Shown: positions 1-12,400 of the stretch, piece by piece
Layout: the number at the start of each line of letters is the position of its first letter
Numbering within the stretch: the stretch's first letter is position 1
From: Elgaria multicarinata webbii
Lineage: Eukaryota; Chordata; Lepidosauria; Squamata; Anguidae
DNA: 64,000 bases
Reading direction: 5' to 3'
Assembly: GCF_023053635.1 (NCBI RefSeq)
Contig: NC_086182.1
Location: forward strand, 4,365,001-4,429,000
Program-made: the position numbers and the translations under genes
Notes under the pieces: generated by a model
Databases searched by the model: none
What the model saw: only the letters and a program-made list of their open reading frames with translations
Told to the model about the DNA's origin: nothing

Positions 1-268
1 GTACAGCCATCTCCAAGAACAGCCACCGGCATCGACAATTTCCCAGATAAGCGTTTCAGCGCAGACCAGACAGTCTAAGCACCTGTGTCATTTTGGGCTC
101 AATTCCTTCTGCTTGTGGAACACTGTAATCTAAATGATCACCGGTTGCGGGATGAATGAGAGTTTCCTAAGGAAAAAATGACTGTAAGGGTGGCATTAGA
201 ACTTCTCTGGAAAGGAGGAGGATGCCTTGGGAATGCTCAGTCAATTCTGAGCTTCCCAGAGTTTGTTG

Positions 269-269
<1 letters not shown>

Positions 270-303
<34 letters not shown>
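270..303. repeat. (CTG)n microsatellite
   Basis: About eleven uninterrupted CTG units, upstream of the first visible RASSF2 exon. Confidence 0.95.
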
Positions 304-668
304 GAACGTGGCACCGATCTGTTTCACGCATTACACAAAACACAGCGGTAGAATTCTGGGTGGTACGAAGTCAGGGTGGAGAGTTGTGCTTTTGAATTTA
401 CCTCCACATTTAAATAAAGCTCCGTGCCTGTAGAAAATCAGCACGTCTGAGAAGCGCAGCTCTTTGTGTCAGGGATGGGCAGCTTGTGACTCTGCAGATG
501 TTTTGGCCTACAGCTCCCATCAGCCCTGGCCAGCACAGTAAATGGTAAGGCATGATGGGAGTCGTAGGAGAAAGCATCTGGAAGGCCAAATGTTGCCCAG
601 CCCTGCTTTACATGCTAGTTGTGGTGGGAGGGGGCAAGTCCCCGCTTTATATGCTAGTTGCATACTAC

Positions 669-726
<58 letters not shown>
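669..726. repeat. (GT)n(GA)n compound microsatellite
   Basis: About 12 GT units run directly into about 17 GA units. Confidence 0.95.
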
Positions 727-728
<2 letters not shown>

Positions 729-956
729 AAATGTTGAAGCACCCACGCCTGATTTTATCCCTTCTTCCTGCATAATGTGTTGAATTATGTAAATGTTGAT
801 ATTCTGTTGTGTATACATAAATGAGTGTCTGAAGTGGGGATGCCCAGAAGATCCCAGGGGCTACTTCCACAGACAGACAAAATGAATGTTGCCTCCCCAC
901 CCACCCCGGACTTGCATACTTAGCCAGCTGCAGTTAGTCTGCACTGGATCTTGATC

Positions 957-1082
957 CGAAGGCAGTTTATTTATTTATTTAAGCATTTTTATGCCGCCAT
1001 CAGCCAAAAAAGGCTCTCACAGCGGCTTACAAAAGTATTTCTTGACAGTCCCTGCCCACAGGCTTACAATCTAAAAGACATG
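957..1082 (-). mobile_element. L2-type LINE 3' end
   Basis: A TTTA run, then the tail signature (TTTTATGCCGCCATCAG, CACAGGCTTACAATCTAAAA), similar to the better-defined copy at 7.97-8.68 kb. Confidence 0.6.
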
Positions 1083-1176
1083 TCACAAAAGGAAAGGGGA
1101 TTGGGAGGAGGAGGAGTGGGGGAAAGGAAAGCAAATTCAGGCACTACAATCTTAGTTGCAAAGTTCAGCAGTGAAA

Positions 1177-1470
1177 GTTGGCAGCAGCAGGGAGGGGGCT
1201 CTCATCTGGAGCTGGACCCAGGCACGATGGAGAGGTGCCTGGCTGCTGCTTCCTCCCTCACTGGTGGTCTCTGCAGAGACAGTTGGTAGCAGGAGGAAGG
1301 GGGCTCTCAGCTGGAGCTGGACCCAGGCACAGTAGAGAGGTGCCTGGCTGCTGCTTCCTCCCTCACTGGTGGTGTCTGCAGAGACAGTTGGTAGCAGGAG
1401 GAAGGGGGCTCTCAGCTGGAGCTGGACCCAGGCACGATGGAGAGGTGCCTGGCTGCTGCTTCCTCCCTGT
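1177..1470. repeat. 105-bp minisatellite, about 2.8 copies
   Basis: Units begin at 1177, 1282 and 1387 with GTTGGYAGCAG and contain GAGCTGGACCCAGGCACRRT. The period is exactly 105, so all copies share one reading frame on both strands. That explains the open frames here, which I do not regard as genes. Confidence 0.9.
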
Positions 1471-3054
1471 GTTGTGTTCAGACCCTTCAGATCCTCTCTT
1501 GGCTCCAAAGCCTGCTTGGGGCTGAAGTAGACTCGTAGGGGGCACGCCCTGATGTTTTCCTCCAAGTGTGTGCATTTTATCCCGATGTGGTCTTTGCAGG
1601 CGGCCCGTCTGGACAACGGAAGGACAGGCAGGCAGGGGTTGTTGAACGCTTTTTCCCACCAAGTCATCTTTCCCCTTAGGTCCCCGCCCCCCACCAATGC
1701 TTTTTCACCTGCATCTCTGGGGGTAAGCTGTAAGTGCACACAAGCCCTGTAAATGGCTTGCGAGCATCTAAAGGCAAGTAGGTGCAAACCTCATTTGCCC
1801 GTTGGAGGAACACAACTGGGAGTCCTACGTAAACTGGCACGGACGGGTCAGCCTGATCCTAGTCCGTGCCAGTTTCACACGCGTTTATTCGTACATCTGT
1901 CCCATTTTGTTTCCGCACCAGTCTGAATTTTAAAAATGCTCCAATGTTGTAAACTGGTCTTTTATTAATTTTTGTAAAACTAATACTTCGTTCCGAAATA
2001 TGCAACCATCTTTCTTCATGGTTTAATTATAGTAAGATTAAAAATGTCATATAGTAAGATGTAGTGCAGAGCAATCCTATGACTTCTCAGGCAGTGCCAT
2101 AGGATACGGCGGATTCCCTCTCCCCCCGCCCCACCCCACCACTACCCTGGCTGTAGACACAGGTACAACCTCGAGGGAAGAAACCTGGGTGCAGATTTCT
2201 CCGGGGGCCTCCCTTGCAGGTACTGTGGAAAGCAACACCCAGCTCTGAAGAAGTCAGGGAGAGTGAAAAGGGGGCGTTCCGGTGAGCGGGGAGGGAGGGG
2301 AGGAGAAAAGGCCTGGATCCGACCGAAGCCGGAGCCTGTACATCCCTGCTGGTCAGTCAGCCAGGTGGGCTGAGGCGCTGCCTAGCTGGACATTTTTGAG
2401 ATGGAGGTTGCCAACGTCTCTGTCCTCCTCCTGCCCTGCCTGGCTTTGGATGGATCGGGGCCTCCGAGATCAGAGCATCGGTCCCTTAGGACTGTGCTCG
2501 AAGTATATTATTATGTTCAATAATGAATAGCAGCCCTGTCATCTACACTTGTTTCAAACGGCGCCTTAAAGCGTTTGACACGTACAAAAAAGGCAGACGT
2601 GGAAAACGCGAAGGTGGCCCCTTCTTCTGCTGTCAGCGAGGCAGCAACTTTTCTTTACTAACTTGCAAGTTCTCACATTTCCGTATCTCGAAAAAGAAGT
2701 TCCACTGAGATCTTTTATAATTTGCAAATCTGTTTAAGCTTAATTTATCACTTGGGCCGTTTCTGCACCTGCCTTTCCCCCCGGGATTGTCCCGGGATCA
2801 TCCCTGTGCATCCAAATGACACACAGGGTCTCCCGGGAGCAGGCAGAGACGATTCCTCCATTTGCCTGGGATAATCCTTAGATGTAGAAAGGGCCATGGA
2901 AGGTCAAAGATGGATCAACTAAACGTTCCTTCATCGGGGGCAGGCAGACCTCATAATAGGCTCTTGTTGCAATCTGTGCTTCTAGGAGACTTGGGACATT
3001 CCCTCGGATCCTTTCCTAAGGCCTGAGTTCTCCTTTCTCTCTTCCATGCTTTAG

Positions 3055-3143
3055 GTCTGTCATAAAGCCCACGACCTTGCCGGACATCCAGGTCACGGAT
3101 GCCGATCCCCTGTCGGACGGCGATGGAACTGATGGAGGACACG
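3055..3143 (+). CDS. RASSF2: RASSF2 linker exon
   Basis: The exon is preceded by a pyrimidine tract ending TTTAG and followed by the donor GTAAGG. The frame (phase 2 in, phase 1 out) reads [20 protein letters not shown] and then a Gly/Asp-rich end. It aligns with the human linker LKPLTVPKVQISEVDAP. This is the least conserved exon and the first one visible in the window. Confidence 0.85.
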
Positions 3144-3366
3144 GTAAGGAATTGGGGCAGGGAGAAGGCGTGTGTGGGGTCCTCAGAAGTTGAGAATCGG
3201 CAACGAGGGGGGGGCTCGCCTTTCATTATTTCTGTAGTATTGAACATCCTCCTCCATCATCTATGATAGTATGTACGTTAATATAACAGTGGAAAATGTG
3301 ATAAATCAGTTTCCAAAAGGCCGAGCTTTGCTTCTGAGAGTTAAGCCTGCGCTAAAATGCTTTTGA

Positions 3367-3408
<42 letters not shown>

Positions 3409-6400
3409 GCTTTTGAACTGTGGTGTTGGAGGAAAATTCTGAGAGTGCCTTGGACTGCAAGAAGATCCAACCAGTCCATACCCCAGGAAATAAAGCCAGA
3501 CTGCTCACTTGAGGGAATGGTATTAAAGGCAAAACTGAAGTACTTTGGCCACATAATGAGAAGACAGGATACCCTGGAGAAAAGGCTGATGCTAGGGAAA
3601 GTGGAAGGCAAAAGGAAGAGGGGCCGACCAAGGGCAAGATGGATGGAGGATATTCTGGAGGTGACAGACTTGACCTTGGGGAAGCTGGGGGTGGCGACAG
3701 CCGACAGAAAGCTCTGGCGTGGGCTGGTCCATGAAGTCACGAAGAGTCAGAAGCGACTGAACGATTAAACAACAAACAAAATGCTCATAATTCTGTAGCA
3801 AAGGTTTGCACCAACCAATAGGACTGAGGGTCAGGGCTAGGCACTGAAAGGGGGTCCGGGTGGTCTCCACTGCATTCTGTGAGACATACTCAGTGGGCGG
3901 CTGACACCAGACAGTTTGATGACCAGGACCACTCGGCGGCACCTCGTGGAAGTGAGCAGTTCCCCAAAGGCGCCTGGGTTGGGGGATTTTACCAGCACTC
4001 TGGGAGGGAGGGCGGTCCGGGTGCAGATTCTGCAGGTTTAAAACATCCTTCAAAGTTTGCACGGCGCAGCAGTCGCCCTCCGAGTGGATAGAGAGGCTTC
4101 TTTTCTCCCTCTGTCGTAGTCCTGGATCCTGGGACTCTGCCAATGGAACTGAGCGCCAGACGGCATGTTCTGCTCGATGCGGAGCGGGCAGCTTCGTCGC
4201 TGCCTTTTCCTTAATTAATGACAGGGCTTGGGATGGGGTGAAGCGGTGGTTATCGGGGCGACCCCGTGCATAGTTTATGTCGTGCTTGTGGCTGGCTGGC
4301 GGCCTGCGCTTGGCTGCCGTGGGAAATAAAAGGCTGGACGCGGTGGGGGCTCTTCTGCCGTTCGAAGGAGTTCACGTGAGCAGCATGAGAAACACCCTCC
4401 CACGTACACACACACCCCAGACCGTGGGCCGTGGTATGGAGGAATGAGCTCTGTTCCTCTTCCCCTTGGCAACGGAGCCCTCCTCTCTTTAAGAAGGGCA
4501 CAACAGACGGGATTGTTAAGCAGGGTTGCCATGGAGAAATAAACACTTCCCCCGTGAGCTTTCTCTTCCCCCAGCCCTGCGTAAGCAGCAGTCGGCCTTC
4601 CTGTTTAAGAAAGCAGAAAGTTACAGTTTGGGTTTGTGGCTGACTGCAGCCTGAGGTGCAATCGGCACGTGCTTTTGAAAGCAACAAGGAAGCAAACCGA
4701 CATGGTGAGTCCCTGTTCAGAGTCGCCGTGTCAGTCCCGCAGAGCAAGAAGCACAGAGCAAGGGAGGCAGTGGGTTTATTCGGGCTACCAGATGTTTTGA
4801 AGTGGTACGTGTGAGCTTTTGAGTCACGCAGGACTTCTCATCAGGCTGAATCTTCGGGTGGGGGGGAATTGTGTGTAGGCTCAGTGTTGTTGTGGCTGGG
4901 CCATCATAGAGCCATATTTCTCATTTGTACACCAAGGACAGTATTCTAAGCTTGTTTATCCTGTCAGGAATTAGCACTGGGGCAAATTAAGAATAATTGT
5001 GGGTCTTTAAAAGTATACTCGTGGAAATTCCAGCATTTGTGTGAAAACAACAAACATCCTGCTGCCCAATGATATATGTCTCCAACTTCCTCCTCTTCCA
5101 TCAACAATCTTCAATGGCTGAATGTACTCTGCTGTGTCATTTTGCAAGCTCAGGACCAATGAGAAGCTGCAAGGATCCCAGCCTGTCTGGCAAGCTGCCC
5201 TTACCAAGCCTCTGAGCAAGCCAGTACCTGGCTTTTCCTCTGTCATCGTGAAAACAAGCTTAATTATTCCATTCTACAAAAGAAGGCAGTGCATAGTATA
5301 ATTTGGTTTCTACAACTGTCAATAGATTGTATGATATCTGTACCACTGTCCAATCTGTGCTCAGGCCAGGTATGCCCTGTGAATTTTGACAGAGGATTCA
5401 TTTTAATGTGGATTAACTGGGGGCATTATTTGAATGGAAGATGCTCAGGTGCTCTGGGATCACCCTCTTCTTGTAAAGAAACTATGTACCCACTAGAGTG
5501 GGTACATAGCCAAGAGAGAGTGATCTTCAACATTGCAACAGAGCAAGGACACGTTGCGTGTTACGGCTTGCAGGGATCATGTGGAATTGTTAAATGGCCA
5601 GTTTAACAATCCCGCGTGCAGAGCATGTGATGTAATGTCCTCCTTTCTGACCCCTTCTGTCACAATTTGGATTGTAAGCTCATTGGGGCAGGGAACTTCA
5701 TTCATTCATTTATTGATGTCTAGCACTTCCACCCCACCTTTCTATCGCTGATAGTCAACTATCAATAGTTCAATTAAAAATATACAATTAAAACAATAAT
5801 TAGAACTGACGCCATTTAAAATTAACCTAAGAAAGCCTAAAAATCCATAATCAAAAGTGGGAAAACAGCAGCAGTAAGGAATTAAATACCAACAAAGGAA
5901 TAGTACCATGTAAGAAATTCGGCCAATTTTTTTTCAATGCCTTTGTCGTTTGCTGAAAAGTGAATAGAAACATGGTCAGGTGGACCTTCCTTTGGAACAG
6001 CCTTCCTCAACTTGGGGCGCTCCAGATGTGTTGGACTACAACTCCCAGAATGCCCCAGCCAGCTGGCTGGGGCATTCTGGGAGATGCAGTCCAACACATC
6101 TGGAGCGCCCCAGGTTGAGGAAGGCTGCTTTGGAAGGTTGTCCTGAATTTTGGGTTCCCCTACAGAAAAGCCACCTTGAAGCAGGCCTTGGCCATCCAAG
6201 TTTAGCCAGGTTCGTATGGGACCAAGGCGTGCTTGAGATACTCTGGCGCTTGATGGTTCAAAGCTTCCAAGGTCAACACCAGCACCTTAAGCTGAGCCTG
6301 GAAATAAATTGCTGGATGATAACAAAACTGCTACAGTGCCAGTTGATCTGCCAGTCAAAACGGCTGCATTTTGGACCAGTTGGCGTTCTTGAGCTGTCTT

Positions 6401-9400
6401 CGAGAGCAGCCTCTCGCAGAGTGCATTGCAGTAATCAATGCTGGAACTGGATTGAAGCAGACTTCCGTCACCTGGGGCCCTCCAGAAGTCAACAACCATC
6501 AGCCCCGGCCAGCATTGCCAATAGTCAGGACTGTTTGGAGTTGGTGTCCAAAACTTCTGGAGGTCACCATTTGGGGAAGGCTGCATTAGACCTTGAGTGA
6601 TGTTTGCCTCTGGCTTTAAGAGCCAGGTACAGTGATGGAGCTACACAAAGGACGAATAAGCCAAGGCTCCAAAATAACGTAGGTTGCAGCTATCTCACCG
6701 TCTCCTGATAGCGGCCTGTGACTTCCTTCCCCACATCCGCTTCTTGTTTACTTTGCCTTCTCCTCCACCCAGTGTCGAAACTGCCTCCTCCTCCTCCTCC
6801 TCCAGTCTGATTTGGGGGCTGTTTTTAGCTGTTGCCAAGTCGTCGAATGCAAACGGCAGAAATTATGTATCCCAGCAATAAAACTGCACATCCTCTAAAA
6901 ACGGAGGGAGCTGCAAGAATGAAGTATAATGTCTTTCTGTTGCAAACTGTGTGTGTGTTTTTGTGTGTGCATGCACACGTGCATGTGCGTCATTCTATTG
7001 AAAATTCCTCTCACTTCCCCTTTTCTCCCTACTTTTTCGCCATTTGGTGAAAAAGAATTCTACTTTCCAACCTTCTTTCGGTATTTGAATGTGTGTCAGA
7101 AAAGCAGCACTTCTGAAATGCAGCAGTTCTCGCTGTACCCTTCTAAAGGCACAACCCTAGGCATGTTTAGACAGGGGAAGAAAGTATTACAACTCCCAGC
7201 CCAATTGTAGGACTTCTTTCCGTCTAAACATGCCTAGGATTGTGCCCTAAATGGCTTTTCTCTTCTGCGTTCCTTGGGAGGAAACTGCGTAGCTCTTTTT
7301 GTTTCTTGAGGCTGCCTTGAAAGGTTTCAGATCTGTGAGGAGGAGTCTGCAGGACAGGAGGGTGTGGGGTGTATGGGAAGTGGGCCTTATCTGAATCTTC
7401 TGCTAAGACCCTTGTCCATGCTTTGGTTATCTCCCGTTTGAACTTTTGTAATCTTCTTTTGACTGGTCTTCCTTATGCGCATCTCTCCTCTTTGGTCTCT
7501 CTTCACCAGGCTGCAGCCAAGATCATTTTCTTGGCTCGTCGTTTTGACCATGTTTCTCCTTTGTTGAAATCTCTTCATTGGCTTCCAATCCCATATAGAA
7601 TTCAGTGTAAGCTTCTTTTGCTGACGTTCAAAGCGTGTCATGGTCTTGCACCTCCTTATCTTTCCTCTCTCATTTCACTCTACCATCCCTCTCGTACCCT
7701 CCGTTCTTCAAATGTTATGTTGCTCTCCCGCCAAGGAGTTTCTATCTCTCTTTCCCGGCTTTGCCCATTCTCTCTGGCTGCCCCGTTTTCTTGGAATGCT
7801 CTTCCAGAGCAACTACGTACCACGAGTTCCATTGTAGATTTTAAAGCGCGTTTGAAAACTCATTTGTTTTCCATAGCTTTGGGTATTTTAGCTTGATTTA
7901 CTGTTCTTATTACTATGATTATTCTCTTATTTCTGTTTTGTGAACCCCTTTCCCCCTTCATATGTTATTATTATTATTATTATTATTTATTTATATAGCA
8001 CCATCAATGTACATGGTGCTGTACAGAGTAAAACAGTAAATAGCGAGACCCTGCCGCATAGGCTTACATTCTAATAAAACCATGATAAAACAATAAGGAG
8101 GGGAAGAGAATGCAAACAGGCACAGGGTAGGGTAAACAGGCACTGGGTAGGGTAAAACTAACAGTATAAAGTCAGAACAAAATCAAGTTTTAAAAGCTTT
8201 AGGAAAAAGAAAAGTTTTTAGCTGAGCTTTAAAAGCTGCGATTGAACTTGTAGTTCTCAAATGTTCTGGAAGAGCGTTCCAGGCATAAGGGGCAGCAGAA
8301 GAAAATGGACGAAGCCGAGCAAGGGAAGTAGAGACCCTTGGGCAGGCGAGAAACATGGCATCAGAGGAGCAAAGAGCACAAGCGGGGCAATAGTGTGAGA
8401 TGAGAGAGGAGAGATAGGAAGGAGCTAGACCGTGAAAAGCTTTGTAGGTCAACAGGAGAAGTTTATATTGGACTCTGAGGTGAATTGGAAGCCAATGAAG
8501 AGATTTCAGAAGTGGAGTTACATGGTCAGAGCGGCGAGCCAAGAAGATGATCTTAGCAGCAGAGTGGTGAACAGAAACCAACGGACTGATGTGAGAAGAA
8601 GGAAGGCCAGTGAGAAGAAGGTTGCAGTAGTCCAACCGAGAAATAACCAATGCATGAACAAGAGTCTTGGCATATGTTTTGATGTGATTTTAGGTTGTAA
8701 GCTTCTAGGCAGGGTATCACTGTTTTATTTGTATATTTTGTACAGCACCAAGTACATTGTTGGTGCTATATAAATAATAACAATAATGGGTCACTGGCAG
8801 GGGCTTCCCCCACCTGTGTCTGGATGGTCGAGGCCTGCGTCAAGTAGGCCAGGTGAGAGGAGAAAAGAAGCCCTTTGGAGTTGCCTAGCAACTAGCTGGT
8901 GTGATCTTTCTGTGCTTCCTTTTCTCCTTTCCATCAGTGTTAGACCTGAGTTCAAATCCCCACTTGGTGATGAAGCTGATTTGAGTGGCGTAGGGCTAAT
9001 CAGCTTCCTCTAGCCTAACACACCTCGCAGGGTTGTTGTGAGCATAACATATAGGATAGCATGCCTTATCTGTCTTCTCGCTACTATCCTGACCTCTTTG
9101 GAGGATGGATACAAATGTGATAAAAACATATTTATAATACTTATATACCACTTAATATAATATAATCCCTAAGTGGTTAAAAACCGAGGCCATTCGTATG
9201 ACAGGGTGGGAGCTTCCACATGCCACCTTAGACCAGTGGAGGCTGGTGGCTTCAATATTGGGAGGGTGATGAATCTGCTCCGGGTTTCAGTCGGAACCAA
9301 TCAGCTCCACTCCTTTAGAGTTTTGACTGAAACCTGGAGCGGATTCACTGCCCCACTGACATGGGAGCCATCAGCCCCCACTGCCTTAGACTTCACCCCC

Positions 9401-12400
9401 TGAACAGGCGTGCCCACACCTAAGTAGGGAATGCAGCTGAGACAGTGGCGGGAACCGAGCCTGGCATGCAAAGGGCCATGCACATGCCACGGATCATGCA
9501 CATTGGAGCCGCCCGTCAGCATCACTGAACGAATGCGTGCAGGTTTTTTTCTGGCTCCACGCTGTGGGCGACCCATGGCAATAGGGGGCGTCGACAGCCC
9601 CAGCGTTTGAGAGCGACACCCCCAAGGCCCACCTTGATTGCAATGCGTGATGTGCCGCCTGCTGAATGTTGTTTATGTTGTACTTTAAACTTTCAACCTG
9701 GCTTATTTTGGGCCTGAAATAGGAGCAGAGGGCAGGAGGGCTGGCACATGGTGTGATCCAAAATTGAAATGTGAGTTTAAGGGGCCCATTAAAAATGGAT
9801 TAGGAGAGATTTCATTATATTCTGGGTCCAGGCCAGGCATCCCGCAGTTGCTCCGCAGACGTGGTTTGCTTCCCCTGCCCCCGTCCCCGTCCCAACTCTC
9901 ATGTAAAGAAGGACGAGAACATGAAGAAAAACCCGTTAAACTCCCGGGGTCGTCTTCTTTGGTCTGGCATGTTATGGGCAGCCCAGCTATGCGCTGTTGC
10001 AATGAGACACAACAAATAAGATATCAGGGAGCTTGTGGTGATCAATTCTCAGTATCTAGTTGCATCGTTTTTATTTTAGTTATTAGCTACAGGCTTGGAA
10101 AATAGGCCACCAACAGGTAATGACCCCCAAGTCGCCCCATCCCTGCAAGTTCAGTATCTGTAGAGATGGTGTGGCCAAAAAGTAAAAGCTGTACTCTGTA
10201 TATCAAGACATTTCGGCCATATGTATGGAATATCAGAATTGTTGGGGAACTTCCAAATGACCCTAGAAATCCGAAACGTGTGACGACTGTTTCCAGGGCA
10301 CTTTGGTTACTAGAAAAATCTGGGAAAATGGTACAGTCTTGACTTCTAGTAGTCAAATTGTAGGGCATGAACTTTATTTAACAATAGTGGCAACATTCCA
10401 GTGCACAGCAAGCGAAACCACGAACAGAGCGGAATGTCGGTTGTAGGAATGCCTTGGCTCAACCTTTTCTAGCCGCCTTCCCTGGCTGGAAGATGCTAGT
10501 TGTCGTCCCTTGGGAGGAATATTACCTGTGTTTGCAGAATTCCACATGCATTTAGGGCGCCTTTACACTTTTAGGTGGAAAAAGTCCTACAGCTTCCCCG
10601 CATTCTGAAGTTGTAGGACTTTTTTCTCCCTATCCATGCATAGGATTGTACCCTTAGTAGCATTTCTGCAAAACAACATAGCTGTGTACTCATTGCTCAT
10701 TCGTTGCCTTTTCATGCTGCTGTTCCTCATGGTCTTCTGCAGCCCATCTCCCCCCCCCCCCCAATGCCACCTATATTTAAAACTCTGGCCAGCATTTGTG
10801 TATGTTCAGACACCTAAGTCTGCCTTCACAGAAAACATAAGCATGCTTCGAGTGCGTCTGTCTGTCTGCTTGTTGCACACATGCGCACACACCACATAGG
10901 AGGAAGAGAGCAGATTATGAGCTGATGGCACTTCTATTTTTGTTTTATTATTACCTTCGTATTCCACCTTTTCCCCTCCAATGAATCCAAGGCAGCATAC
11001 TTAATAATCCTCCTCTCCACTTTATCTTCACAACAACCACCCTGTGAGGTGGGCTGGGCTGAGAGTCTGTGCCTGGCCCAAAGTCACCCAGTGGGTTTCC
11101 ATGGCCGAGTGGGGACTCGAACCTGGATCTCCCGACTCCCAGTCCATCGCTTCAGCCGCTACACCACACTGGCTCTCATGTTAAAATGCGTCTTTTCAGG
11201 GGAGAGATCTGCAAGCTGGTCTTAACTGCTTCTCTTCCTAGAAATAAGAGGTTATTTGCCCTCTGATTCTGTACATCCTGCTTGTGGGTTTCCCAGAAAC
11301 CTTTGACTGCCCACTAATGGAAACAAGATGCTAGGTTGGATGAACCTTCGGTCGATCCACTAGGGTTCTTATTATGTCAGGAAGCGAAGAAAGGAGTTGT
11401 GAGCAAGCGCAGACCAGCGGCCCGTGTCTGTTGCTGACCACGGATGCGGAATCTCTTTAGAAAACTTGGGGTCTGCAAGTATTTTGAATCTTTTTGCACG
11501 TTTAGTTCATTTTAACATCTCCGTTCCAGATGACAAAGATCTCAGAGCCCAGCAAGAAGAGGCGCCTCAGCTGATGCGGACGCGAAGTGACGTCGGAGTG
11601 CGCCGCAGGGGGAATCTGCGCACCCCGAGCGAACAGCGGCGGATCAAGCGCCACCGCTTCTCCATCAATGGGCATTTCTACAATCACAAAGTGAGCCTCC
11701 CTTCCCTTTCCCCTCCCCCAGAGGAGTGACACGTATCAGGAGAGCTCAACTTGCAGTTTGGCGTAAAATTACAGAACGTTGAAAGAGAAGAATATGAATT
11801 TGGTAATTAAAAGGCTCCATAGCAGTTGCTCCAAAACATAATTCCCCTTTCCCAGTTATTTTTTTTTAAAAAAATGTCTACAGATCTGTCGCTGGTTCAT
11901 TCAAGAATCGTTATTTTCTTCCCCTGTTCTTTAATTTCGACAAAATTTCACACCGTCGTACCAATCAGGCACTGACCTGGTTTGCACAACATGGCGATCC
12001 ATGATGGGTTGTCACCTTCGCTTGTTTCCGTGTGGCTCCTCATGGTGTGTGAACCTGGCTTTGTGGCTCAGGCTTGGCCTGCGGAAAATGGCTGAGGATC
12101 AGCGAAGGGCCCCCGTCGCTCCCTTGCAATCTCTTGCAGCTGCCTCCCGCCTCCCTCTTGACACGTGTCAGTTTACTCCTCCGCTTTGTCACCTTTCTAA
12201 ACAGTGACACCTTTTTTCCCCTCACCTTTGCGGAGATTTGTGTGAATTTAACATTGATTTTCTTTCGGCGTCAGGGAGATGTACGCATATTTAATATGAT
12301 TTATTTTCACCTTCGGGGAAAGATTTATACAAATTTCCCCAAAGGTGGGAGGAAAATAGCATTAAATATGTGCAAGTCCCTGCAAAGGTGGGGGGGAAAA

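Larger units (their letters stand above)
1..3054. other. RASSF2 upstream intron
   Basis: No exon matching the RASSF2 N-terminus is found. It holds a CTG tract, a degenerate hAT MITE (about 480-606), (GT)n(GA)n (669-726), an antisense L2-type tail (957-1082) and a 105-bp minisatellite (1177-1470). The rest looks unique. Confidence 0.7.
3144..11529 (+). other. RASSF2 intron, 8.4 kb, repeat-filled
   Basis: I see no host exon here. In order it holds a (GATA)n array abutting a BovB tail (3.4-3.8 kb), an L2-type fragment with a hairpin MITE (5.7-6.7 kb), nested L2 copies (7.37-8.79 kb), a SINE piece (8.9-9.1 kb), a 150-bp hAT MITE (9.23 kb) and a tRNA-SINE (10.95-11.18 kb). The rest looks like unique intronic sequence. 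Confidence 0.8.

Noticed and set aside
1152-1787. 211-residue minus frame with a repeated QAPLHRAWVQLQLRAP unit
   Set aside because: Product of the 105-bp minisatellite; no splice sites, no family.
3306-3740. Minus-strand 144-residue frame
   Set aside because: Antisense of the BovB tail; the same shadow occurs over the second BovB copy (26671-27315).
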